NCBI GenBank assembly: GCA_934045075.1
Contig: OW203724.1
Location: 10,217,473-10,281,472, forward strand
Length of the DNA stretch: 64,000 nucleotides
From: Yponomeuta sedellus
Taxonomy: Eukaryota; Arthropoda; Insecta; Lepidoptera; Yponomeutidae
Direction of reading: 5' to 3'
The position numbers and the translations under genes are program-made. How positions within the stretch are numbered: position 1 is the stretch's first letter; each line of letters begins with the position of its first letter. This document shows positions 10,280-19,652 of the stretch, in pieces. The notes beneath the pieces are model-generated. The model was not told the DNA's origin and did no database searches. It worked only from the letters and a program-made list of their open reading frames with translations.

Positions 10280-10551
10280 GATTGATTAGGCTTGCCCAGC
10301 ACCTTTACCATCCTGACAGCTTAGTCGGGCTAGCCGATATTAAAGACAAGTTAATACGTGTAGAGCTAACCAAGCCGCGGGTTTCCTCACGATGTTTTCC
10401 TCCACGGTTAGCGTGTGGTATTGGTACTATAAATTTGCAGACGTATGCGACTTTGAAAATTAGCAAAGACTTTGTCCCCAGCCGGGGTTCAAACCCGGAA
10501 ACTTACTTGCATGTTATGCAGATGCGCTACCGCTGCGCCAGAGAGGTCGTC
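10280..10551 (-). mobile_element. tRNA-headed SINE, family B-like head on family C body
   Basis: On the minus strand the copy begins with a tRNA-like head (GCGCAGCGGTAGCGCATCTG, B box GGGTTTGAACCCCGG) resembling family B. It then continues with the body of family C: TAACCGTGGAGGAAAACATC, GTGAGGAAACCCGCGGCTTG and a CTAAGCTGTCAGGATGGTAA block. Family C copies at 28515 and 51301 carry a different tRNA head (AGCTCAGTGGGTAGAAC) on this body. The copy therefore looks modular. Confidence 0.8.
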
Positions 10552-10599
10552 TTCTCGCTATCTTATCTTATTATTGTTGTATGGAATCAGGCGTTACTT

Positions 10600-11790
10600 T
10601 GCGGAAATCCATAATAGCATTAAAAAGTAAAAATTACTTTTCTAAATTCCGCCAACAAAAATTTTCAATTCTCTTATTATTGTTATCTATTTGCGACTCT
10701 CTTACACAATATGGGCCGTATTATGGTAGAAGCATAAAGAAAATAGTTGTTCATCCCCTTTCTTTCATAATTAAGTTTTTTTATATTATACATTATTATA
10801 CAATGACAAACGGATGTACCTACTTGATGATTTCATTGATGTTTCAAGTGTGCGCCTGCATATTTATCAAACATTCTAGGCGTCATTGGTTATGAAAGAA
10901 GTGTATCTGTCATTGTACTATACTGCACTTACAGAATCGAGGGTTTGCGCCTTGATATGTTAATTTTTAAGGTCTGCGTGCGAAAGGGGAATGTTTACTT
11001 TGCTCTGCCGTATCTATAGCAGGAGTATTATGTAATCAAGAATGACCATCTTTGCTCAAATAATCTTAAATATAATACATCTGTTTACTCCACGCTACCA
11101 TTCCCACGGCTTTTGGCTTGAAATGTGTTGGTAGTATGTGATCTAACAAGTTGGTCCTTAGTTATATTCTAGCAATAAATTGTCTTCCTTCCTATTTTAG
11201 AGCGCCGATGTCGTGTCGTGAACGCCGCTTTACCCCGCCCTGCAGCCCTCAGGGTCACGCGAGGTCGTTTAAACGACACCCCATCAAAAATTAATTGCTT
11301 CACCAAACACGGCCGGCGATTCGTCCTCAACATTTCCTGCTTAGCATGATCTTTATACAACGAGCGCTGAACAGCGATATGCCGGCAGTTTTTGTGTTGA
11401 AAATTAAAGGTATTGTGAAGGGTTATGTCATTTTAATTAAAATTTAATAATAACTCGGAGAAAGTGTAACAATACCTCTTTGTGGTAGCTGGTCGGCACA
11501 GCCGTCTGGTTTGAATTTAAATATCGTTACAGTTTGTTTGAGGTGTCAACCGATCATTAGCTAGGAATACGATCGGATGTTGAAAAGATAAAAAATATAT
11601 AGTACTTTGGGTACGGCAGCGGGTAGTGCATTGAAAGATTTAAAAGTGCATTGAAGGAGGAACGTGTAAATGCCGACAGGGGCAAAGCACACATATGTAA
11701 CTCCATCAATGCCTTGTTGTGGCCCAGGCTTGTACCAATAGTACTTTTTTCAAATTTGCGCGGAAATTAAAATGCAATGCAGAATTGTTG
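10600..11790. other. No gene seen
   Basis: The sequence is mixed AT-rich with no repeat I recognise. A GC-richer island at 11190-11330 has a short open frame without any known motif. It may be unique sequence. Confidence 0.4.
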
Positions 11791-11794
11791 TAGT

Positions 11795-11955
11795 TAGAAT
11801 TGCTGTAGCTATTTCAGCATTTATGTAGTTCACATTAGTTCAAAATCTTCACAAAGCAATCGCGAGAATCAACATTTTTGCCCATTTCGTGTCAAGACGT
11901 GACCTTGAAAGATTTTGTCGACACGGCTCGTTGCTATTTCAAAAGGCAATATGAT
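11795..11955. repeat. Unclassified repeat Y, copy 1
   Basis: It shares ordered words with 45425-45605 in the same orientation: TTGCTGTAG, TTAGTTCACA..TTAGTTCAAA, TCTTCACAAAG, CATTTCGTGTCAAGAC and TTTGTCGACA. No ORF or terminal repeats are visible. Confidence 0.6.
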
Positions 11956-12581
11956 AGCTTATTAGTTAACGTCAATCTTGGGGGCTGTCTCATATAACTA
12001 CAATTCATGGTTTGCTATGATAATTCGATGCAGGACTGTCGATTAACCCACAGATTAAAAAGTAGACTCTGCTATGCTTTATACCGAAATGTTCGGAATC
12101 TAAGTACCGAATAAACGTCAAATTGTAGTTTTATAAAACGTGGTCCAGAGCGTTCCCCCGGCTCTGTTTTAAACGCAAAGTTTCATCAATAGAGTAATTT
12201 TACGGTAGTGGTTGATTTTAACAAATCACACCCGTGCAACTTAAACCAGCGCATTTCGCGTGCCTTGATCATCGCGAGTGATGCCTATTTAAGATCTCAA
12301 ATAGTAATAGATTAATAATTTAACGCTCAATGTTACATTACGTTAAAATACTATGTTTTAATATTATTGCCCTATAGTAAGTATTATTACAATATAGTGG
12401 CCTTACAGGGTGTCATGTACCTACTTTTAAAATTACCAAAACGAACTGTAATGACACGACATGACAATGCAATAAATGAATATGAATACAATTGGAATAA
12501 CATTGTGCTGCTATTGCTTAGTAAAGTGTAAAATACAGGCAAATTACAGCTATTGTCATTCTATTGAACTACATTGCTTTG

Positions 12582-12814
12582 ATTACACTATTTTTATTTT
12601 TAATGCACTAACCCGTGCTAAGGAACAAATTTAAAAACCTATTTAGAGGCTAAAAATTTCACGTAATACAGAGAATATTGTAAAGAGGTTCGAAATTTCA
12701 CTGATGTCGTGAGTCGCCCATTGGCTCAATTGGTAGAGCGCTGGTACGGATAGCCAGAGGTTGCGGGTTCGAATCCCGGCATGGGTGAAATTTTTAGCCT
12801 CTAAATAGGTTTTT
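12582..12814 (+). mobile_element. FB-tRNA element copy 3
   Basis: The left end is the outer block ATTACACTATTTTTATTTTT...GTGCTAAGGAACAAATTT followed by the arm. Next come ACAGAGAATATTGTAAAGAG and GTTCGAAATTTCACTGATG, then a complete tRNA-like domain (A box TGGCTCAATTGGTAGAGCG, B box GGTTCGAATCC), and the inverted arm. It is flanked by ACATTGCTTTG at 12571-12581 and 12815-12825. Arms of about 30 bp are therefore present at both ends, with a tRNA-like core towards the right. Confidence 0.88.
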
Positions 12815-12825
12815 ACATTGCTTTG

Positions 12826-12936
12826 ATTACACTATTTTTATTTTTAATGCACTAACCCGTGCTAAGGAACAAATTTAAAAATTCGGGTTTGAATCCCGGC
12901 ATGGGTGAAATTTTTAGCCTCTAAATAGGTTTTTAA
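12826..12936 (+). mobile_element. FB-tRNA element copy 4, partial, same target as copy 3
   Basis: It starts with the same outer block as copy 3 but jumps from AACAAATTTAAAAA straight into the T-arm part of the tRNA-like domain (GGGTTTGAATCCCGG) and the right arm. A third ACATTGCTTTG at 12937-12947 follows. The site therefore holds two element copies separated and flanked by three copies of one target word. Confidence 0.85.
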
Positions 12937-12999
12937 ACATTGCTTTGCTTACGCTCTAGGCCCTGATTAGCGAAAAACACTAGGTACCACTTATACGAC

Positions 13000-13500
13000 T
13001 TAATCATTCCAGCAACCATATGTTTTTGGTGTGTGGTGGTTTAATAGCTGCCACAGTCTGTTTCCTCGAGGGAGATGTGTTCACGAATGTTTTTCTGAGC
13101 CGTCATATTGTTTATTTATAAACACACTTTGTAAATGTTATAATTTTTAAACCATATAGAGCCTTTTTCAGTCAAATGTGTTTCAGAGTATGATATTGGA
13201 GGCAAGTTTTAATTAAAACTTTCATTAAGCGTTTATAACGTTCATGGCAACGTCGTGCAACTAAAATTCAATGCAACCAACCCCACATTTATAACTTCTA
13301 TTTTTAACCAACTATATCTCTGGATTATTTTTAAACTTGGAACTGAAAAATCCATATTAATTTTAATGTGAGGTAAAAGTGAATATATTAATAGATTTGA
13401 CCTATTTTATATTACTTTGCAGGTTGTTGGTCAGACCCGGATAAATGGCGATTAGGTAAACATGAACGGCTCATACAAGACCATTAGCATTAAGCACACC
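13000..13500. other. No gene seen
   Basis: AT-rich sequence runs up to the assembly gap. No ORF, repeat or splice-flanked open stretch could be supported. Confidence 0.5.
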
Positions 13501-13700
13501 NNNNNNNNNNNNNNNNNNNNNNNNNNNNNNNNNNNNNNNNNNNNNNNNNNNNNNNNNNNNNNNNNNNNNNNNNNNNNNNNNNNNNNNNNNNNNNNNNNNN
13601 NNNNNNNNNNNNNNNNNNNNNNNNNNNNNNNNNNNNNNNNNNNNNNNNNNNNNNNNNNNNNNNNNNNNNNNNNNNNNNNNNNNNNNNNNNNNNNNNNNNN
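13501..13700. other. Assembly gap (200 N)
   Basis: Exactly 200 unknown bases. The round length suggests a scaffolding gap of arbitrary size, so the distance between the flanks is not known. Any reading frame across it is meaningless. Confidence 0.99.
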
Positions 13701-14097
13701 TCAACAATACCCTACACTACGGTGTTGAAGATAAAAAAATGCATCCTTTTTAACTGTAGGAAAAAAAGTCCAAGATAAAAAAGTCCTACAATAAGAAAAG
13801 TTTTTTTAATGATTTTATATTATCGTTTTGTCCACGTGATCATGTACCTATAATCTATGCAAAATTTCAGTTTTTAGTAGGTCCTTATTGTCTCTGTGCA
13901 AACAGATGGATAGATGGACAGTAACACAGACGAACAGACATGGCGAACTTTAAGGGATATTGTTGACTACGGAACCCTACAAAAAACTCCATGGTAATCG
14001 TCTCGATAACAACCCTCCGTGACCAGCCCCACATTAGATAAATCTGAAATGGGGAAAATATCAAAGAAATACTTATATGTACAGTCGACAATAAGTC

Positions 14098-14256
14098 AAC
14101 CTCTGTGGCGTAGCGGTAGCGCGTCTCCCTACCATGCAAGAGGTCCCGGGTTCGAATGTCGGCTGGGAACAAAAAAAAAAGCCCAGGTCTTGGATGTTTA
14201 CATGTTTGTGATGTCGTTGTTTCTATTTCCCGCGACACAAGGTATCCTAGCAATGT
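14098..14256 (+). mobile_element. tRNA-headed SINE family B
   Basis: The head CTCTGTGGCGTAGCGGTAGC...AGAGGTCCCGGGTTCGAATG has polymerase III A and B boxes and a tRNA-like layout. An A-run and the body follow: AGGTCTTGGATGTTTACATG, TTTGTGATGTCGTTGTTTC and GACACAAGGTATCCTAG. Other copies lie at 30535, 30775, 31338 and 40010. Confidence 0.85.
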
Positions 14257-14611
14257 ATGTGCTTGTATGTACAGTGCTACACAAGAAATAAGTCTCGCGG
14301 ATGTACCTGCGCAGATGACCAAATTTTGGATGTGCGGCACGTTGATCGACCAATCAGATAGTTTCATTTTATGGCAGGCCGCCTTTGTTGCTATTGGTTG
14401 ATTCAACGTCATCGATGCAGGTGACTATTAGTTTGGCAATATTAGCGTGAGCGAAATAGGTAGCGCTACTGCGGCAATCAATTCTGCACCTTAACCGTAT
14501 CGGTTAAAGATCATGTTGAATGTACTTATAGCTTCGGGTACTTTCGTTACACTTCTTCCTAGTCTGCACGAATGTAGATTCTCGAAGGGACTTTTGAGAT
14601 GTGTAGTACTG

Positions 14612-14703
14612 TAAATGTTATGTTAAAAAAATGTTATGTTTAAAAAATGTTATGTTAACCTATAAAATAACTGATTAGAGTGCACGTATCACTCTAATCA
14701 GTT
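14612..14703. repeat. Short tandem AATGTTATGTT units and a perfect 14-bp hairpin
   Basis: Three imperfect AAATGTTATGTTAA-type units (14612-14658) are followed by a perfect inverted repeat. AACTGATTAGAGTG (14669-14682) pairs with CACTCTAATCAGTT (14690-14703) around a 7-base loop. This may be the end of a small foldback element; no partner end is seen. Confidence 0.7.
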
Positions 14704-14972
14704 CCGTTAAGGGTGACTTTGCAACAAAATTATAAAGGTTGACCTGGTTTGGACAGCATTACGTGTCATGGGAACTGCAAACACTGCAGTTATCAGTTAA
14801 TGTCATGCCTCTCATGTGTAATACTGTAGTCACAAAACTGGTTGTGGTGGTTATGCCCCAATGGCCTAAAGCATGAACTCTTTGGTGGAGGACTAAAGCA
14901 CATAAGTCGAACTGACATTAAATTATTATACTTACTATACAACATATTAAGTAACTACCTAATTCCAGAAAG

Positions 14973-15131
14973 AAGCGCTCGTGGCCTATTGGAACTGATT
15001 AGAATTACTTGGGTTAAGCAACCACAGGAGCGGTCAGGTACTGGATGGGTGACCATCCCGTGACTACCGCTAGTGGCATTTTTTCCGAGCGCTTCCGTGC
15101 TTCGTAAGGCACGTTAAGCCGTTGGTGCCGG
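14973..15131 (+). mobile_element. 5S SINE, 5' half
   Basis: It contains the head GCGCTCGTGGCCTATTGGAA, the 5S-like box (GGTTAAGCAACCACAGGAGC, ACTGGATGGGTGACCATCCC) and the GTGCTTCGTAAGGCACGTTA block. It breaks off after GTTGGTGCCGG. The tail is absent. Confidence 0.85.
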
Positions 15132-15206
15132 TCGATATGCTCTAGGTTACCAGAGGCTTGTTTCATAGAACTACCTACACTACTAAGGTCGGCAGGCTAA
15201 AACATA

Positions 15207-15463
15207 CAGTTTATTTATTCTTACTTGTCCAATTTAGTAAACAAGATTCTAACCTTAAAATTGAGATTAGATGCCTAAACTAGTCATTTTCTCGCAAATT
15301 CATGAACTGTCATGAACTATGTTTATAAAATTGGCAGCGTGTTATCTAAAAGAGTGTTCCAGGTTACTTCATTTATGGAAATATGGCAGTTTTGGACTAA
15401 AAAGTCACAGTTTAAGGGTAGGATCTTGTTTACTAAATTGGACAAGTAAGAATAAATAGACTG
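15207..15463. mobile_element. TA-flanked MITE with 53-bp terminal inverted repeats
   Basis: The left end (15207-15259, starting CAGTTTATTTATTCTTACTT) is the reverse complement of the right end (15411-15463) with three mismatches over 53 bases. TA flanks both ends (15205-15206, 15464-15465), as in Tc1/mariner-type insertion. The 150-base interior has no ORF. The near-identical arms suggest either a fairly recent insertion or a recent foldback origin. Confidence 0.9.
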
Positions 15464-15586
15464 TAAGTAGCAAAATATTTTTTTTGAGGTAGTGAAAAAA
15501 AAATCTACTAAGTATAAAACTACACGGTAACATTTTTATTAGATTGACGGAGCGCTGTCATGAATGAAGTCGTGTGTTTTTATAAA

Positions 15587-15800
15587 AATTAAGCTAACTG
15601 TTATTTAAATTAGATAGTAAAGTTGATATGGACCCTTTGTATGTCCCCACTGCTGGGGCACGGGTCTCTTCCTGCATCGCAGGAAGATTAGGCCATACTC
15701 CGCCACGGAAGCCAAGTACGTGTTGATGGAGAATTGTGCATACAAAAATTGAGTAAACTGCTATTTTAATTAGATAGTAAACTTGATATCAACCGTTTGT
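15587..15800. repeat. Direct duplication around a 5S SINE tail
   Basis: A block with AAATTAGATAGTAAAGTTGATAT at 15608-15630 (shown in part) recurs at about 15768-15790. Each copy is followed by CC(C/G)TTTGTATG-like 5S-SINE tail sequence. The first continues into a SINE tail (15631-15715, minus strand, with CCCCACTGCTGGGGCACGGG). The second stops after a few bases. The period of about 159 bases and the shared boundary look like local tandem duplication of flank plus SINE tail. Confidence 0.6.
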
Positions 15801-15839
15801 ATGACCCATTGTATGTTTACTGGAATCGTTGTTATAATA

Positions 15840-15935
15840 TTTTCGGGGCTTAATCTCGTAGTAATTTATTGCTATTTTATTTACCTCGACGTTTCGACGA
15901 CGTTACAGTCATCGTGGTCACTAGAAGACTGAAAA
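15840..15935. mobile_element. Possible Penelope-like element tail
   Basis: CCTCGACGTTTCGACGACGT, TACAGTCATCGTGGTCACTA and AGACTGAAAAAATA are words of a type often found at ends of insect Penelope-like elements. There is no coding part, and the family assignment is from general pattern only. Confidence 0.3.
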
Positions 15936-16040
15936 AATATTCTAACTATGTGAACAAGTCGCGAGAGTTTAAAATATGTTAAAGGAATCGTGTTTTTTAA
16001 AATAAGACCGTAAGTGTTTTTGCAGTAGTGAAACTATAAA

Positions 16041-16042
<2 letters not shown>

Positions 16043-16071
<29 letters not shown>

Positions 16072-16189
16072 CATACATACATACATACATACATACATAC
16101 ATACATACATACATACATACATACATACATACATACATACATACATACATACATACATACATACATACATACATACATACATACATACA

Positions 16190-16218
<29 letters not shown>
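16043..16218. repeat. (CATA)n microsatellite, about 44 units
   Basis: This is a perfect ACAT/CATA tetranucleotide tract of about 175 bases. It lies at the 3' side of a minus-strand LINE tail beginning CTCACGCCTGTATCCCAGAG. Shorter CATA tracts sit at the same place beside related tails at 18905 and 24922. It therefore probably grew from the element's own 3' repeat. Confidence 0.95.
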
Positions 16219-16223
<5 letters not shown>

Positions 16224-16430
16224 ACCTCACGCCTGTATCCCAGAGGGGTAGGCAGTGACCAGGGACTGCCACTTGCAACGATCCTGACAGATCATCTTCG
16301 CTTCATCAACGTTCATAAGTCGTTGCATGCACGCACGCCGGTTCCCGGCACTTCTTATCTTGCCCTTTTCAAATACATCCCCTATTTGGTCAATGTATGT
16401 CCACCTGTTGCGAATGTGAGTGGAAGGGCT
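16219..16430 (-). mobile_element. LINE 3' tail with CATA repeat
   Basis: About 200 bases are shared with 24930-25110: CTCACGCCTGTATCCCAGAG, GATCCTGACAGATCA, TTCGCTTCATCAACGTTCAT, GCATGCACGCACGCCGGTTC and ATCCCCTATYTGGTC. The short segment at 18915-18960 carries only its first part. The layout (microsatellite at one fixed end, different lengths at the other) fits 5'-truncated LINE copies on the minus strand. No domain is legible. Confidence 0.6.
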
Positions 16431-16456
16431 GGTAAGGGACGTCCCAGGCGGACATC

Positions 16457-16822
16457 GTTATCAACCCTTGTATGTCCCCACTGCTGGGGCACGAGACTTT
16501 TCCTGCATCGCAGGAAGGTTAGGCTATACTCCACCACGGGGGCCAAGTCCGGGTTGGTGGAGGATTGTAAGACGGTGGCGAGCCTTACTGTCAGAAATTA
16601 TCAAGCCACCAATAAGGTCTCTGACATGGCTTAGCGACTGCCATTACATGACAGCCGGCAACAACGGCTTAGCGTGCCTTGCGAAGCACGAAAGCGCTCG
16701 GAAAAATGCCACTAGCGGTAGTCACGGGACGGTCACCCATCGTGGACCTGACCGTGCCTGTTGTTGCTTAACTCAAGTGATTGTTTCCAATCATTCGGGT
16801 CGACTAGGCCACGGACGCTTCA
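16457..16822 (-). mobile_element. 5S-rRNA-derived SINE, full-length type
   Basis: This minus-strand copy runs from the tail (TATCAACCCTTGTATGTCCC, CACTGCTGGGGCACG) through GGCTTAGCGTGCCTTGCGAA. It continues into the 5S-like region (GACGGTCACCCATCGTGGAC) and ends at the head GACTAGGCCACGGACGCTT. All blocks seen in the best copy (43601-43982) are present. Confidence 0.88.
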
Positions 16823-16829
16823 TTACTTT

Positions 16830-17470
16830 TTGTTTCTATTGTATTTTGTTTTATAATTTGTATTATTTGTAAATAAAGATGAATTTTACAAGTCGTTGAC
16901 GCCAAAAGCAATATCGCTTAAGAACAAACACCGCGTTATACTCGTAAGTCTGTGAAAAAAATCCCGCCCGATGCTAATGAAGAATAATTTATGTGTAGAC
17001 AAGCGGCATTAATAACAATAAATATTAAGGCGACGCTCGCACTGTATTACATAAATCCCGCACGGCCCTGTCCCGTCACAATAGTAATATATTAGGACAA
17101 ATGTTATTACAAGCGAGACTCGTGTTATTTTTGTTCGCTTCCCCCGTCTTGCGGGACGCGATACTGCTGCGGTCGGCTGCGGGTAGGCACCGATCATACG
17201 GAAAAGACGTGGCGAGGACGTGTTACGGTGGCGGATAGTCAATGTAACACGATATAAACCTTTATAGATAATACCTACATAGGATAGCGTCGTTTTTGTT
17301 GTAAGGAGGATTGCGCCCGCGACTCCAGGCGACGTTCCGCCCTGATAAGCATAAGCCTTTGGCTTGCCATTGCAAGACGAAACGTCCGGATTTTGTCGGA
17401 TATGTTCCGCTTTTGCTGGACATGTTCCGCTTTTTTCGATCATGGCTATTCATGACCAACAAAATATTGT
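16830..17470. other. No gene recognised; GC-richer unassigned stretch
   Basis: A minus-strand frame of about 144 codons is open over 17009-17443. It has no motif, signal peptide or domain I recognise and no convincing splice context. The DNA is GC-richer than its surroundings and matches none of the repeats in the window, so it could be unique host sequence. I would not call a gene. Confidence 0.35.
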
Positions 17471-17471
17471 A

Positions 17472-17544
17472 ATTATACTTTTTTTATTTTTAATGCACTA
17501 ACCCGTGCTAAGGAAAAATTTAAAAACCTATTTAGAGGCTAAAA
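17472..17544 (+). mobile_element. FB-tRNA element copy 5, left end only
   Basis: It has the outer block TTTTTAATGCACTAACCCGT and the arm AAAAACCTATTTAGAGGCTA, then breaks into unrelated DNA. The tRNA-like part and right arm are missing. Confidence 0.75.
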
Positions 17545-17865
17545 CACGGTAACCTCAGCTCGATTCGCAATTGTATTATTTTAGTTCTAATCCGATGTCT
17601 ATTGATTTTACTGATATTGGGATCTAACGAATGTTGATGAAGCAAAAGAGATGTGTCAGGATCGTCTCTGCGTCACCGAGATACAGGCAAAAGTCTAAAT
17701 AAGTAGAAACCTAACTATTGATAACTATTGACAGCTATCTGTATCTTATTTATCTGAATTGCTGAAATCAAATGAAGATTGTGCTTGCTAGTTCCTAGAC
17801 ACCGCTATAGTCAAATAGCAAGCGATATCAGTATTTTATTGGATTCCATCCGTAAGGATGCTAAC

Positions 17866-17965
17866 GGAACCTGTCTGTCCGTCTGTCGGTCCATCCGTCC
17901 ATCCGTCCGTACTTCCGTTTACCTGTTCATCTGTCCGTCCGTCCATGCATTTGTGCGTCTGCCTG
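17866..17965. repeat. Degenerate (GTCC/GTCT)n tract
   Basis: About 100 bases of interrupted CTGTCCGTCTGTC / CCATCCGTCC units lie between GGAACCTG and TGACATCCGG. Similar but shorter tracts occur near 13905-13950 and 52196-52215. They are simple-sequence parts of an interspersed repeat. Confidence 0.75.
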
Positions 17966-18475
17966 TTATGACATCCGGTCCGAACAAAATCTTGTCGCGC
18001 AAGTTTCATGTCATTGTTATGGTACATTGTCCCAGTAGAATAAATCTCTGCTCTGGTGGTCTATATAAAAAGAAAATGCTGTCAGTGCGTGCACGAGTAA
18101 AAATAAAATAAATAATCATAACAGACAAGCAGCTTGCTTCATAAACGCGCGTTGCGGTTTCTTGTGTAAACACTGCGCCCGCGCAGCTTCCGACTGGTCG
18201 AGATTAGTGAGTGACTACGCCAGAAGAATATATAAATTTAATTTGATTTAAAATGTCTCTCACTGTGTTAAGTTAGACCAAGAGAGTTTTTGAGATGCAG
18301 AGGTTTTGTAAAATAAGCGTGTAGTAATCTTCTACTGATATCTTGCCTATAAATCTTATCTCTAGTAGGTACTCGAAACCGATAGATCTAAAGAGTTACA
18401 ATCTATTACTAGCACAGTATCGAAGTAAAACAAATACATTTACCCAGCGAACTAAATCTGGCGTGTCATACTAAC

Positions 18476-18614
18476 CCATTTTATTAAATGCACAGTAGCT
18501 GGTGAAAGTGTATATTCTTCAGCAATCCCTTTACTATCACAGTGTATGGATGTAGATGTCGTTTCGTTACTGGCATCATCAATTGTGAAACCATCCATTG
18601 AAGTTGAAGAGTAT
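18476..18614 (-). other. Exon-like open stretch, unassigned
   Basis: On the minus strand a 139-base segment lies between an AG (CCTACCTAG) and a GT (GGGTTAGTAT). It is open in one frame: SSTSMDGFTIDDASNETTST ... PATVHLIKW. It matches none of the repeats in this window. It could be a host exon, part of a transposon gene, or chance. No domain is recognised and the acceptor lacks a strong pyrimidine tract. Confidence 0.25.
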
Positions 18615-18904
18615 CTAGGTAGGTATATATAATGTAGCAGAAACATTCAGTGAAAATCTTCAATTCATCAAGACAAACCACTTTTATTATGACCAACACT
18701 GAAATTGGCAAAGTAATGCCAACTTTTCCATAATATAAAGCCTATGAGGCCAAGAAATTGGGTGGCTCAGTAGGTACAGGCCTATAACCGAAATCTTGTG
18801 ATCGGCTATCCACGAGTGAACGTATCAAATAATGTTTTATTGTTCGTAGTGAAATTAAGAGCTGTTAATTTATTAACCCTTGTTGTTTCCCGTGCATGAA
18901 AGGA

Positions 18905-18960
18905 TCCATACATACATAAACTCACGCCTGTATCTCGGATAGGTTGGCAAAATTCTCGGG
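18905..18960 (-). mobile_element. LINE 3' tail fragment (CTCACGCCTGTATC family)
   Basis: A short CATACATACATAAACTCACG then CCTGTATCTCGGATAGGTTG matches the start of the tail at 16219 and 24922. It breaks off after about 50 bases. Confidence 0.5.
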
Positions 18961-19399
18961 TTAGCCAATTACCGCCATTCAAAAGCATAATAACAGCATA
19001 GGAATTTTATTATAATTGGTGCTGCGGAAGGGTGTATAGAGTGATGAGTCATGCGAAACTTAAACTCTTTACCGGATCTTTTTGCGACACGCTGTTTAAT
19101 AAATTCACTCACGATATGCAGAAATATTTCACAACGCTCTTCCCCATTCATCATAGGAAACATTCTCATCAAATAAAAAGCTCGTGGAGCAATTTTACAG
19201 GTCGGGTCATAAAAATCGGCCCAAATGTGTCAGATGAGCCGGGCCGCTCTAAGAAACGTAAATAGTAGAGTTTGATGAATGCATACCGAGCGGAGCGACC
19301 TCGTAGGTCGAAAGAAATAATCTGTCAAGGACTCATGGCACCTTTATCGGCGTAAAAACGCCGAGTCTGTCGATCCTGCGGGCCAATTAGGTACATAGC

Positions 19400-19543
19400 T
19401 GTTGGTAAATCCTCTTTTGGTATGCATTTAAAACCTCTTATAAGTTTGAATTTTATGAAGTGTTCGGTGTTTGTTATTTTTATTGTCACTCAAAAATATA
19501 ATTTCACAACAAGCAAGTCATATTTTTCATTTAAATTCCAACA
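19400..19543 (+). repeat. Copia left LTR
   Basis: This is the 144-bp 5' LTR, beginning TGTTGGTAAATCC and ending AAATTCCAACA, with TG...CA ends in a 6-bp inverted repeat. It is identical to 23586-23729. It should carry the element promoter, but no clear TATA box is visible. Confidence 0.96.
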
Positions 19544-19652
19544 AAACGTTATCAGCACGAAAATAGATTTAAAATATAGTAAATAGCTTGCGGATAGTGG
19601 TGTGATAAATAAGATATTATATTTTCTTGTGGAGTCGCATTTTTTTTTTGAG

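Noticed and set aside
12720..12790. Functional tRNA genes at the FB-tRNA and SINE B/C heads
   Set aside because: The tRNA-like domains recur as parts of dispersed repeats. In FB-tRNA the base before the anticodon is C rather than T, and the acceptor stem has a wobble and a mismatch.
13462..13728. Open frames spanning 13501-13700
   Set aside because: They run through 200 unknown bases and have no real sequence.
16043..16218. CRISPR-like or satellite array
   Set aside because: A pure tetranucleotide tract without spacers; a simple microsatellite.
15997..16278. A 93-codon minus-strand frame made of repeated MYVC
   Set aside because: It is the translation of the CATA microsatellite, not a gene.
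16665..16800. Genuine 5S rRNA gene
   Set aside because: Only an internal-promoter-like part resembles 5S rRNA. It is always followed by the same SINE body and tail.
17009..17443. 144-codon minus-strand open frame
   Set aside because: No domain, homologue I recognise, start context or splice signals. Kept only as an unassigned stretch.
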